A DNA stretch of 49,071 bases from a virus. Shown piece after piece: positions 1 through 5,595 of the stretch. The position numbers and the translations under genes are program-made. Under the pieces are notes generated by a model. It saw only the letters and a list, made by a program, of their open reading frames with translations. It made no database searches and was not told where the DNA came from. The stretch lies in the IMG/VR virus record IMGVR_UViG_3300027909_000030, positions 1 to 49,071 of that record; one strand, 5' to 3'. Within the stretch, counting starts at the first letter, position 1, and each line of letters begins with the position of its first letter.

Positions 1-330
1 GCGGGCCGGCTCGAACGTGTGCGAGCCCAGGAAGGAGTCGACGAGTTCGCGGGCCTCGAACCGGACGGCCTCGGAGAGCATCTTGAATTCCTTGTGGGCG
101 CCGCGGTTCTTCCACTGCTCCTCGAGCAGGGACACGCCCTTCGCCATGTCGGACGCCTGCCGGGACTCGACGAGATGGTCGATGTACGCCTTCGACCACT
201 CCGCGAAGAAGCCCCCGAGGAGCGCGAGGTAGTGCTTCGGCTGCTGAATCTTGTCGATGTAGACCGCCTTGAAGCCGAGCGGGCAATTCTCGAACGAATC
301 GAGCCGGGTGTGCGAGACAGCCATTCTCAT
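1..330 (-). CDS. RecB/Cas4-like PD-(D/E)XK nuclease, N-terminal part, runs off the left edge
   Basis: About 110 residues are visible and the gene continues past position 1. The N-terminus reads MRMAVSHTRLDSFENCPLGFK. The pattern S-x-T/S-R-L-x-x-F-x-x-C-P-x-x-F-K is typical of the first helix of RecB/Cas4-family (PDDEXK_1) exonucleases, where the Cys can ligand an iron-sulfur cluster or zinc. The catalytic GxxD and ExK motifs would lie beyond the window, so activity cannot be confirmed. A second in-frame ATG lies two codons on, at 324. The start overlaps the stop of the preceding gene by four bases. Such enzymes usually serve phage recombination or replication, which fits its place in the early-type unit at the left end. 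Confidence 0.6.
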   Translation of the reverse strand, partial: MRMAVSHTRLDSFENCPLGFKAVYIDKIQQPKHYLALLGGFFAEWSKAYIDHLVESRQASDMAKGVSLLEEQWKNRGAHKEFKMLSEAVRFEARELVDSFLGSHTFEPAR

Positions 331-578
331 TGGGACGCCCCCTTCTGTAGTTTGTACGCCAGCCAGTAGCGGACCAACTTCGTCGCCTCACCACGCTCCG
401 CCCAGACCGTCTCAGGGTCGCGCTGCCGCCGGCAGTAAACCATCGTCGGGGCGTTCCCGCGCTTCAGTCGGAGCACCTCGAAGTCGCGGCGCACGGGGAG
501 GCTGGTGTAGCCCATGCGGGTAGCGAAGTCGAGGAAGTCGTCGAGTTCCGCGTCCTTGAACGTCGCGGTGTCGGGCAT
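327..578 (-). CDS. Hypothetical protein (83 aa)
   Basis: A small mixed-charge protein with no membrane segment or signal peptide. It begins MPDTATFKDAELDDFLDF and has a basic, aromatic middle (VRRDFEVLRLKRG) and a WLAYKLQKG tail. It sits between the RecB-like nuclease and a conserved phage protein, with one-base and four-base overlaps on either side, so it is almost surely translated as part of the same operon. I do not recognise the family. Codons are strongly G/C-ending, as in its neighbours. Confidence 0.6.
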   Translation of the reverse strand: MPDTATFKDAELDDFLDFATRMGYTSLPVRRDFEVLRLKRGNAPTMVYCRRQRDPETVWAERGEATKLVRYWLAYKLQKGASQ

Positions 579-934
579 CAGAACGGCTCGTCTGGAGGAA
601 CGAGGAGCGGCTCTTCCTCGTTCTCGACGTCAGCGGTTCTGCTCGGCAACGCGGGGGTCGGCGGTAGCTCCCACTGCTTGACCGGCTCCGGTCGCGACGC
701 CAGCGCAACGCGACGCGCCATCGCCTCGGTCGTCGGCGTCATGGCGTAGACCGAGGACGGCGCGAAGAACTGGGTGGCGATGGGGGTCAGTGCCTCGGCA
801 GAATCCATTTCAGGCCCCGGGACGTCGATCCGCAGGAAGCCAGCGCCAGCGATCGTCTGCTCGGTGACGTATCCGGCCAGCCTCCGGTGCCCCATGAGTT
901 CCACGATGTACCAGCCTGCGAAGGTGTCGCTCAT
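578..934 (-). CDS. Conserved phage protein, MSDTFxGW type (118 aa)
   Basis: The start was placed at the ATG giving MSDTFAGWYIVELMGHRRLAG, because a longer in-frame extension would overlap the preceding gene deeply. The N-terminal half (GWYIVELMGHRRLAGYVTE, then GFLRIDVPG) resembles a small family I recall from many siphovirus and podovirus genomes, of unknown function. The C-terminal third is proline- and glutamate-rich and probably disordered. The start overlaps the upstream stop by four bases. The name rests on remembered sequence similarity only, with no catalytic motif visible. Confidence 0.65.
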   Translation of the reverse strand: MSDTFAGWYIVELMGHRRLAGYVTEQTIAGAGFLRIDVPGPEMDSAEALTPIATQFFAPSSVYAMTPTTEAMARRVALASRPEPVKQWELPPTPALPSRTADVENEEEPLLVPPDEPF

Positions 935-1203
935 GCAGTTTTCCTTTCTCGGTGCCGCTGCGTTTCCTTCTCGCAGAAGTCGGCGATGTCGCGGAGGCAC
1001 TTCCGTTCGTAGATAGTCCCCGCGAAAGGGTAGAAGGCATAGCAGCGCCAACGACCGAACCATCTGACTTCTCCGAGTGACGCGCCCATGCCGGTAGTCC
1101 TCACGATCCAGATCCGCGTCTTGCCGCTTGACGATGGTGCCGGACCGTCGAAGTCAATGAATGCCCCGCTGTGGTATGGAACCGCAGGGCCAGTGTCGCT
1201 CAT
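931..1203 (-). CDS. Hypothetical protein (90 aa)
   Basis: The N-terminal half is acidic and glycine-rich (FIDFDGPAP), followed by an aromatic, probably beta-rich centre (RIWIVRTTGMGASLGEVRWFGRWR) and a basic C-terminus (CEKETQRHRERKTA). It has two cysteines but no zinc-finger spacing. It is packed directly between the MazG-like gene (one-base gap) and the MSDTF gene (four-base overlap). Function is unknown. Confidence 0.6.
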   Translation of the reverse strand: MSDTGPAVPYHSGAFIDFDGPAPSSSGKTRIWIVRTTGMGASLGEVRWFGRWRCYAFYPFAGTIYERKCLRDIADFCEKETQRHRERKTA

Positions 1204-1204
1204 C

Positions 1205-1540
1205 TCAGAACCCCAAGCGAATCGCGCTACCGCGCTTCTCTGACACGCGGTTGAACTTGTCTCGGACCGCGACGGCCAGATCGATCCTGGCCCGGGCCGC
1301 CAGCAGGTCGCAGTAGATGATCACGTCGGCGAGTTCCTCGGCGAGCGCGTCCACGCTTCCGGTGCCGTCCTCGCGGATGATCTTCTTGACTGCGTTGCAG
1401 ACCTCGCCCGCCTCTCCGATCATCGCCAGCGCCCACCGTTCCAGGGACCACGAGTCAGGATCGTGGAACGCTTCGGCGCAGCGCGGGACATTCGCTTGTC
1501 GCAGGTCGTGAAAGGACAGGTGTTCAGTAGGGTACCCCAT
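1205..1540 (-). CDS. mazG-like: MazG-like nucleoside triphosphate pyrophosphohydrolase (111 aa)
   Basis: MazG enzymes hydrolyse NTPs to NMP and pyrophosphate; phage versions are thought to adjust nucleotide or alarmone pools. Residues 38-60 read MIGEAGEVCNAVKKI and residues 69-83 contain EELADVIIYCDLL. These match the two metal-binding helices (E-x-x-E, then E-x-x-D) of the all-alpha MazG fold. About 110 aa is the size of a single-domain MazG-like protein. The start is the ATG at 1540, giving MGYPTEHLSF; upstream in-frame sequence looks like the shadow of the neighbouring gene. It lies just downstream of the RDF-like gene in the same unit. Confidence 0.75.
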   Translation of the reverse strand: MGYPTEHLSFHDLRQANVPRCAEAFHDPDSWSLERWALAMIGEAGEVCNAVKKIIREDGTGSVDALAEELADVIIYCDLLAARARIDLAVAVRDKFNRVSEKRGSAIRLGF

Positions 1541-1542
1541 CG

Positions 1543-2682
1543 TCAGAACCCCAGCATCGGATCTGGATCGTCCGCGGAGTGGGGCGGCTCGTCCACGTCC
1601 GGCGGCCCCGTGATGAGCGTCTGCTGCTTCGGTGGCGTCGCGGGCTTCGGTGCGGGCGTCGCCTGGACGGTCGTGGACACGGGCACGACGACCGCTTGCG
1701 CCGCCGCCTTCTTCTTCGCGATGATGCCGTCGAGTTCCCGGTCGATCAGCGCCACGTCCCCGCGCATCTTCGCCTTGAGGAGTTCGAGTTGCCCGACCGT
1801 CAGGCCGGCCGCCGCCGCCTTCTCGACGAACGGGTCGGGGGCCTCGGGCTCCTCGGGCATCGGCGGGAGGGCCGCCTGCGCGCGCCCGGGGAACAGGTCT
1901 TGCGGCCGATCGGACGTTGCGTCGACGAGGAAGGTATCCCGCATGAACGGCGGCGCCGGGATCATCGGCAGGTTGTGGTGGTCGATGATCCGCAGGTGGA
2001 GGACGTGCTTCACGACCGACTTTCCCTTGAGTTCCGGCGGCATCATGACGACCGGCTCGCGGGTCAGCTCGAATGGCTTGAGCGCGATGTGGCCGCCGTA
2101 GATCGAGCGCATCCAAGTGATCGCGTCCTGCACGTTGCCGAACGCCCAGAGCGACGATGTCTCGATCTGGTAGACGCCCGACCACGAGACCTGTGGCAGG
2201 AGGACGTTGAGTCGCCCGACTTGGCGGCAGCCGCGGTTTTCGTAGTAATTACACGCGCGGAATGGACAGGCGAATTCAAACATCTCGCCCTCGTCCGGCC
2301 GCTCGTCCGGCGGCATCTTGCTCACGACGGCGTGTCCCTGGGCATCGCGCTCCCCGACGTACAGCCGCGTCGCCGTCTCGCCGTCGCTCGAGCAGAACAG
2401 GATGCTCTTGGGCGAGCCGTCCGGCATCTTCTGTTTCGAGGACGCCTTCCACGCTTCGAGCCGCGTCGGGAAGTTGATCTCCGGGTCGTCGGTGGCGAAC
2501 ATGGCGATGAGCTTCTTCGGCGTCTCGCCGTAGACGGTCTTGACTTCCGGCACGTCGGTCAGGACGAAGTGGTCTGTGTCGGTTGGATATTCTTTTCCGG
2601 AACTCCCCATCTGCTTCACGCCGAGCCGGATCTTCCCGAGCCGCGGGAGCTTCGGTGCCCTGTCGGTCAGTCCCTTGATCAC
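1543..2682 (-). CDS. Recombination directionality factor-like protein (379 aa)
   Basis: A GTG start gives MIKGLTDRAPKLPRLGKIRLG, followed by DHFVLTDVP, VKTVYGETPKKLIAMF and FPTRLEAWK. This series resembles the phage family annotated as recombination directionality factor-like, named after phiC31 gp3. In temperate actinophages that protein controls a serine integrase. Relatives also occur in phages with no integrase, and none is visible here, so the role may differ. CPFRACNYYENRGCRQVG (about residues 137-155) could bind zinc. The last 110 residues are proline/alanine-rich with a helical stretch. The 3' end abuts the MazG gene. Confidence 0.55.
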   Translation of the reverse strand: MIKGLTDRAPKLPRLGKIRLGVKQMGSSGKEYPTDTDHFVLTDVPEVKTVYGETPKKLIAMFATDDPEINFPTRLEAWKASSKQKMPDGSPKSILFCSSDGETATRLYVGERDAQGHAVVSKMPPDERPDEGEMFEFACPFRACNYYENRGCRQVGRLNVLLPQVSWSGVYQIETSSLWAFGNVQDAITWMRSIYGGHIALKPFELTREPVVMMPPELKGKSVVKHVLHLRIIDHHNLPMIPAPPFMRDTFLVDATSDRPQDLFPGRAQAALPPMPEEPEAPDPFVEKAAAAGLTVGQLELLKAKMRGDVALIDRELDGIIAKKKAAAQAVVVPVSTTVQATPAPKPATPPKQQTLITGPPDVDEPPHSADDPDPMLGF

Positions 2683-2683
2683 G

Positions 2684-2881
2684 TCAGCCTCTTTTCTTCG
2701 GGGTCAACCCGAGTTCGCGTAGGGCCCGTTCCTCTCGTTCGCGGACGATCTCGCGTGCCTCGTCTTCCTCGTCTGGACGCAGCCTATCGAGCCTGTACCA
2801 GCGCAGACCGATCTTGACGTAGGCACCGCGGTCGAATTCGATGACGTCGGTGAGGGTCTTCGGCCCGGAGAATGTCGGCAC
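2684..2881 (-). CDS. Hypothetical protein (65 aa)
   Basis: The GTG at 2881 gives MPTFSGPKTLTDVIEFDRG, just two bases after the stop of the preceding gene. A beta-rich N-terminal half (YVKIGLRWYRLDRL) is followed by a long charged helix (EEDEAREIVREREERALREL) ending in KKRG. No Shine-Dalgarno motif stands out, so translation may be coupled to the upstream gene. Family not recognised. Confidence 0.5.
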   Translation of the reverse strand: MPTFSGPKTLTDVIEFDRGAYVKIGLRWYRLDRLRPDEEDEAREIVREREERALRELGLTPKKRG

Positions 2882-2883
2882 CG

Positions 2884-3135
2884 CTACGCCGCGCCCTTCT
2901 CGTCCCGCTCCTGCAGGCGCAGGAGGTCCAGCTTGAGGCCGATCTGCTTCGCCTCGAGCGCCAGCGCCCGGGCCCTGGGCTCTGCGGCCGCGGCCATCTG
3001 CGCCTTCACCTTCTCGAGGCGCTCCTTGAGCCGCTCGCGCTTCCGCTCCCGGTAGTAGTCCCTCTGGTACCGCTGCAGGTGGGCGCGGTTCTCCCGCTTC
3101 CACCGCTCGATCCGGCCTTCGGTCTTTCCGCTCAT
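2884..3135 (-). CDS. Charged coiled-coil protein (83 aa), first gene after the tandem promoters
   Basis: Almost the whole protein is a highly charged helix (WKRENRAHLQRYQRDYYRE, RERLKERLEKVKAQ, then LALEAKQIGLKLDLLRLQE), suggesting a coiled coil or nucleic-acid-binding helix. No recognisable domain. It is the first gene downstream of the two promoter/operator sites at 3150-3249, with a GGAG ribosome-binding site about eight bases before the ATG. The promoter-proximal position and basic N-terminus make a regulatory role possible, but nothing in the sequence proves it. Confidence 0.6.
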   Translation of the reverse strand: MSGKTEGRIERWKRENRAHLQRYQRDYYRERKRERLKERLEKVKAQMAAAAEPRARALALEAKQIGLKLDLLRLQERDEKGAA

Positions 3136-3149
3136 CAGTCATGTCTCCG

Positions 3150-3180
3150 ATAATACCCATTCTTGACGGAATGTCAAGAA
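3150..3180 (-). promoter_or_regulatory. Promoter with overlapping palindromic operator (site 1)
   Basis: Read leftwards, the -35 is TTGACA (3177-3172) and the -10 is TATTAT (3155-3150), 16 bases apart: a near-consensus sigma70 promoter. The -35 lies inside an inverted repeat with arms TTCTTGAC and GTCAAGAA separated by five bases (3160-3180), so a dimeric repressor bound there would block polymerase. The next start codon is at 3135, leaving a leader of roughly 10-15 bases. Confidence 0.7.
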
Positions 3181-3220
3181 CTATTCGGACGCCCCCGAAA
3201 GCCCGTCGTGCAAGGGGTGG

Positions 3221-3249
3221 AAGATACGCCATTGTTGACGGGTTGTCAA
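3221..3249 (-). promoter_or_regulatory. Second promoter with the same operator-like palindrome (site 2)
   Basis: Read leftwards, the -35 is TTGACA (3249-3244) and the -10 is TATCTT (3226-3221), with 17-base spacing. The palindrome TTGAC-N5-GTCAA (3235-3249) covers the -35 as in site 1. Both sites share TTGACA-NN-CCGTCAA-N-AATGG. The palindrome centres are about 72 bases apart, close to seven helical turns. This promoter starts just past the terminator and reads through site 1. Confidence 0.65.
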
Positions 3250-3257
3250 TACACAAG

Positions 3258-3299
3258 AAAACGCCCGCCCCGGTGGACACCACATCCCCGAGGCGGGCG
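3258..3299 (-). terminator. Rho-independent terminator ending the virion/lysis unit
   Basis: On the minus strand, CGCCCGCC (3299-3292) pairs with GGCGGGCG (3269-3262) to form an eight-base-pair GC stem. The loop contains a smaller GTGG/CCAC pairing. TTTTCTT follows immediately. It lies between the outer-membrane-like gene and the tandem promoters, separating the long late transcript from the left unit. Confidence 0.75.
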
Positions 3300-3333
3300 C
3301 TAACGCGAGGCCGGTGCGAATGGCCGCGCTAGA

Positions 3334-3816
3334 TTAGAACCGAATCCCGATTCCCACGTTGCCGGTGATATGCGTCAGGTCCTTGCCGGCGCCCGCGATC
3401 GGCGCCGAGGCGTAGACCCGGATGAAGCCGCCGGGACCGATCTGTAGCTTCAGCCCGGCAACGCCGTTGACGGCGTACCGTTCCAGCCCGGGAATGTCCT
3501 TCACCAGATAGAGGCCGTTGCCTCCGAAGAACGGCCCGCTGTGGTTCGTCCCGAGGAAGTTGAACTCGAGGACGGCCCCGACCGCGTCATCCTCGCCGCT
3601 CGAGAGGTGGATCTGCGGCCCGAGGACGGCGTACCCGGCGTCTCCGATGGGCATGGCGAGCTGGCCGTCGATGAGCCAGAGCGTCTCGCCCTCGCCCTTC
3701 GGATCGTAGTAGGTGCCGGAGGCGGCGAGCTCGGATTTGGCCGGGACGACCCCGGCATGGGCGAGGACGGGCAGGAGCAGAGCGAGCAACGCGGCGAACA
3801 CGACGAGTCGTTTCAC
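3334..3816 (-). CDS. Secreted, outer-membrane beta-barrel-like protein (160 aa)
   Basis: The GTG at 3816 was chosen because it follows an AAGGGGGA ribosome-binding site and gives a clean signal peptide: MKRLVVFAALLALLLPVLA, cleaved near AHA-G (about residue 22). The mature part is a run of short alternating strands with Gly/Asn turns (GYAVLGPQIHL, GAVLEFNFLG, GLYLVKDI, GFIRVYASAP) and ends GNVGIGIRF. A final Phe after alternating hydrophobics is the recognition signal of BAM-assembled outer-membrane proteins. It is the last gene before the terminator. A role in superinfection exclusion or envelope remodelling is inference. A periplasmic beta protein is the alternative. Confidence 0.6.
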   Translation of the reverse strand: MKRLVVFAALLALLLPVLAHAGVVPAKSELAASGTYYDPKGEGETLWLIDGQLAMPIGDAGYAVLGPQIHLSSGEDDAVGAVLEFNFLGTNHSGPFFGGNGLYLVKDIPGLERYAVNGVAGLKLQIGPGGFIRVYASAPIAGAGKDLTHITGNVGIGIRF

Positions 3817-3851
3817 GGGATCCCCCTTGGGTACTACGTTCACTGCGAAGG

Positions 3852-3925
3852 TGGTGGCCGACCCGGGAGTTGAACCCGGCTGCGCGGGTTATGGGCCCGT
3901 TGACCGTCCGATGGTCCAGTCGGCG
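3852..3925 (-). tRNA. tRNA-Met (CAU), initiator-like, CCA encoded
   Basis: A 74-base cloverleaf. Acceptor strands CGCCGAC and GTCGGCC pair at six of seven positions, then ACCA. D arm GACC/GGTC, anticodon stem ACGGG/CCCGC with loop CCCATAA, T arm CCGGG-TTCAACT-CCCGG. Three hallmarks of bacterial initiator tRNA are present: an unpaired position 1-72 (C-C), A11-U24, and three consecutive G-C pairs next to the anticodon loop. Odd features are C at position 33, which is normally U, and an unpaired 27-43. It lies in the 116-base gap between the 53-aa membrane protein gene and the signal-peptide gene, and is presumably processed from the lysis transcript. Confidence 0.8.
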
Positions 3926-3932
3926 CCGAGAA

Positions 3933-4094
3933 CTACTTCTTCCACGCCTGGAACAGGTCGACGGCTCCCTGCGCCCCGATGTACGTCGGGGCCGCGATCT
4001 TCAGGAGCGGGATGATCGGCGGGTACAGGATGCCGACCGTGATGGTTCCGATGAGGGCGAACAGTTTCCGCGAATTCCACTTGCCGAGCTTCAC
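3933..4094 (-). CDS. Small membrane protein, holin-associated candidate (53 aa)
   Basis: The GTG at 4094 overlaps the preceding stop by four bases and is preceded by GGGAGGTGA, an excellent ribosome-binding site. The sequence starts MKLGKWNSRKLFALIGTITV and has a basic N-terminus, then a hydrophobic stretch at about residues 11-34 (including ILYPPIIPLLKI), and a short amphipathic tail ending AWKK. Position directly after the larger membrane protein in the lysis cassette suggests a second holin, antiholin or pinholin-like subunit. That is inferred from context. Confidence 0.6.
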   Translation of the reverse strand: MKLGKWNSRKLFALIGTITVGILYPPIIPLLKIAAPTYIGAQGAVDLFQAWKK

Positions 4095-4501
4095 TGGTCA
4101 CCTCCCGTGGTTGCCGGCGCCGTGGCCGGTTCCTCTGCTGTCTTCAAGAACGGCAGGCGAGATCCTAGCACCTTCCGCAGGACGAACGCTATCTGATCCG
4201 CGAACAGGTCCGCCCCGGCCCCGAGCATGATGCCGACCTGGGGCGTGTACGGGATTCCCACGTTGGCGAAGCTGCTGGTTCCCGGGGCGAGCGCGACGAT
4301 GTCGTCCAGCCACTCGGCCCACCAGGCCACGCAGAACAGGGCGTCGACGGTGAGGTTCATGACGAGGTGCGGCAGGCCGATGTCCCAGTAGCCCAGCCAA
4401 CGATTCCATCCGGTCGCCTTCTGGTTCTTGGCGACCCAGGCGGCCCACTGCCACAGGTTCGACAACAGCACTCCGATGATGAACGCCCCCCACGGTGTCA
4501 T
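4091..4501 (-). CDS. Putative holin (136 aa)
   Basis: The ATG at 4501 follows GGAGGCAGAG. Hydrophobic stretches occur at about residues 3-24 (WGAFIIGVLLSNLWQWAAWV), 44-68 (LPHLVMNLTVDALFCVAWWA) and weakly 84-105, followed by a charged C-terminal tail rich in Ala, Thr and Pro. Two or three membrane segments plus a hydrophilic tail next to an endolysin gene fit a holin, which forms the inner-membrane lesion that starts lysis. No named holin family is recognised, so this is a topology and context call. Confidence 0.55.
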   Translation of the reverse strand: MTPWGAFIIGVLLSNLWQWAAWVAKNQKATGWNRWLGYWDIGLPHLVMNLTVDALFCVAWWAEWLDDIVALAPGTSSFANVGIPYTPQVGIMLGAGADLFADQIAFVLRKVLGSRLPFLKTAEEPATAPATTGGDQ

Positions 4502-4511
4502 GCTCTGCCTC

Positions 4512-4790
4512 CTACGGACACGGAGTCCGGAACTGCCGGCGTTTCGTGGTCCACTCCATCAGGTCGTCGACCTTCCCCTCGGTGCGGCAGACATCGGCGC
4601 GCACCCCCTTCACGTCCCACTTGATTGTGTTCACGTCGAGGCTCACCGACGCCTTGAAATCCTCCAACTTCAGGATGCGGTCATTCTGTGCCGCGGCGTA
4701 CCCGCCGAGCCCGAGGAGGATGATCGCGTAGAGAGCCTGCATGATCCAGAAGGTGAGGCGCTTCGAGCCACCGTTCCCATTCTCGGTCAC
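4512..4790 (-). CDS. Membrane-anchored coiled-coil protein of the lysis cassette (92 aa)
   Basis: A GTG start overlaps the preceding stop by four bases. A polar N-terminus (TENGNGGSK) leads into one membrane segment at about residues 12-34 (FWIMQALYAIILLGLGGYAA), then a helical, heptad-like part (NDRILKLEDFKASVSLDVN, KGVRADVCRTEGKVDDLMEW). The layout resembles small phage membrane proteins that accompany holins. Antiholin, holin accessory or spanin component are all possible. Two cysteines lie in the soluble part. Confidence 0.5.
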   Translation of the reverse strand: MTENGNGGSKRLTFWIMQALYAIILLGLGGYAAAQNDRILKLEDFKASVSLDVNTIKWDVKGVRADVCRTEGKVDDLMEWTTKRRQFRTPCP

Positions 4791-5083
4791 GGGGACACCA
4801 GTTGGGGTTCGGCGGTCTGTCGCCGGATCTCGTCCATGACCATGCGCTGCAGGCGGTCCTTGTCGATCGGCACCTTGAGTTTCACGTTGCCCCCCTCCAA
4901 GATCTCAACCTTGACCTTCAGGACGCCGATGTCGACTTCGTTGGTTCCCACCCGCGACTCGACCGCGGATGTGCGGGCCTCTGCGGCGGTGAAGCGTGCG
5001 GCGATCAGGTACCCGACGGTGCAGCCGATCAGGAAACACAGAAAGAGCAGCGTTGTGAGGAGCCCGCGGCGGCGGCTGCTCAT
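4787..5083 (-). CDS. Spanin-like membrane-anchored protein (98 aa)
   Basis: An arginine-rich start (MSSRRR) precedes a hydrophobic stretch at residues 7-29 (LLTTLLFLCFLIGCTVGYLIAA, split here only by reading), then a coiled-coil-prone, mixed-charge region to the C-terminus. LIGC fits a lipobox, which would suggest an outer-membrane spanin, but the membrane segment continues past the Cys, which favours an inner-membrane Rz-like anchor. It sits directly after the endolysin gene with four-base overlaps on both sides, the usual spanin position. Confidence 0.5.
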   Translation of the reverse strand: MSSRRRGLLTTLLFLCFLIGCTVGYLIAARFTAAEARTSAVESRVGTNEVDIGVLKVKVEILEGGNVKLKVPIDKDRLQRMVMDEIRRQTAEPQLVSP

Positions 5084-5595
5084 GCCTCGACTCCTCCGAG
5101 GTGCAGGAGGTAGTGCGCCTTCGCCTTCTTGATGTAGTCGACCGGGATGATGCCGTCGCGGGCCCGCCCGCTGTTCCAGGCGTCGAAGGCTTCCTCGGGG
5201 AGCGCGTCCGGGATCTTGTCGAACACCCGCGAGTTCAGGATCTTCGTCAGGTACTCCGCGCAGACCATCGGGTCGCGCAGCCGCACCGGGTCGTCGGAGA
5301 AGCCGTGTTCGTTCGCCGTGATGTAGAGGATCTGCCATGGTCCGAATGACGAGTGCGCGAGGCAGCCCCAGGGCACGGACAGCCGATGGAGGGCTTCGCT
5401 TCCGATGTAGTACTTCCCGCCGTAGCAGTACGCGGGCTCGTGGAGCGTCGCGCCCCATCGCGCGCCACCGTTCGTCTCGTTGTCGCAGATGGCGCGCATG
5501 AGCGCAATCGGGTTCACGCCGGCTGGCACGCGCAGGGACGAGGCCCAGTGCTCGATCGCCTTGGAGATGGCGTCCTTCACGTCAGCGTCGGTCAT
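5080..5595 (-). CDS. Endolysin, lysozyme/transglycosylase-like (171 aa)
   Basis: Starts MTDADVKDAISKAIEHW at an ATG overlapping the giant gene's stop. Residues 35-60 contain LMRAICDNETNGGARWG, in which the Glu after CDN is placed like the catalytic acid of SLT/lysozyme folds. AHSSFGPWQILY (about residues 85-96) resembles the S-x-G-x-x-Q-I/L motif of that fold. There is no signal peptide, so export would need the holin. A C-terminal DAWNSG and a basic helix close the domain. Exact glycoside hydrolase family not assigned. Directly followed by the membrane lysis genes, supporting peptidoglycan cleavage at lysis. Confidence 0.65.
   Translation of the reverse strand: MTDADVKDAISKAIEHWASSLRVPAGVNPIALMRAICDNETNGGARWGATLHEPAYCYGGKYYIGSEALHRLSVPWGCLAHSSFGPWQILYITANEHGFSDDPVRLRDPMVCAEYLTKILNSRVFDKIPDALPEEAFDAWNSGRARDGIIPVDYIKKAKAHYLLHLGGVEA

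Noticed and set aside
1579-2817. 412-codon plus-strand frame over the RDF-like gene
   Set aside because: Arg/Asp/Leu/Val-rich antisense shadow with no start signals.
3334-3843. Start of the outer-membrane-like protein at 3,843
   Set aside because: The GTG at 3,816 follows AAGGGGGA and places the basic n-region right at the start of the signal peptide.
4787-5083. Definite lipoprotein (o-spanin) from the LIGC motif
   Set aside because: The hydrophobic segment continues well past the Cys, so a transmembrane anchor fits equally well; left as spanin-like.
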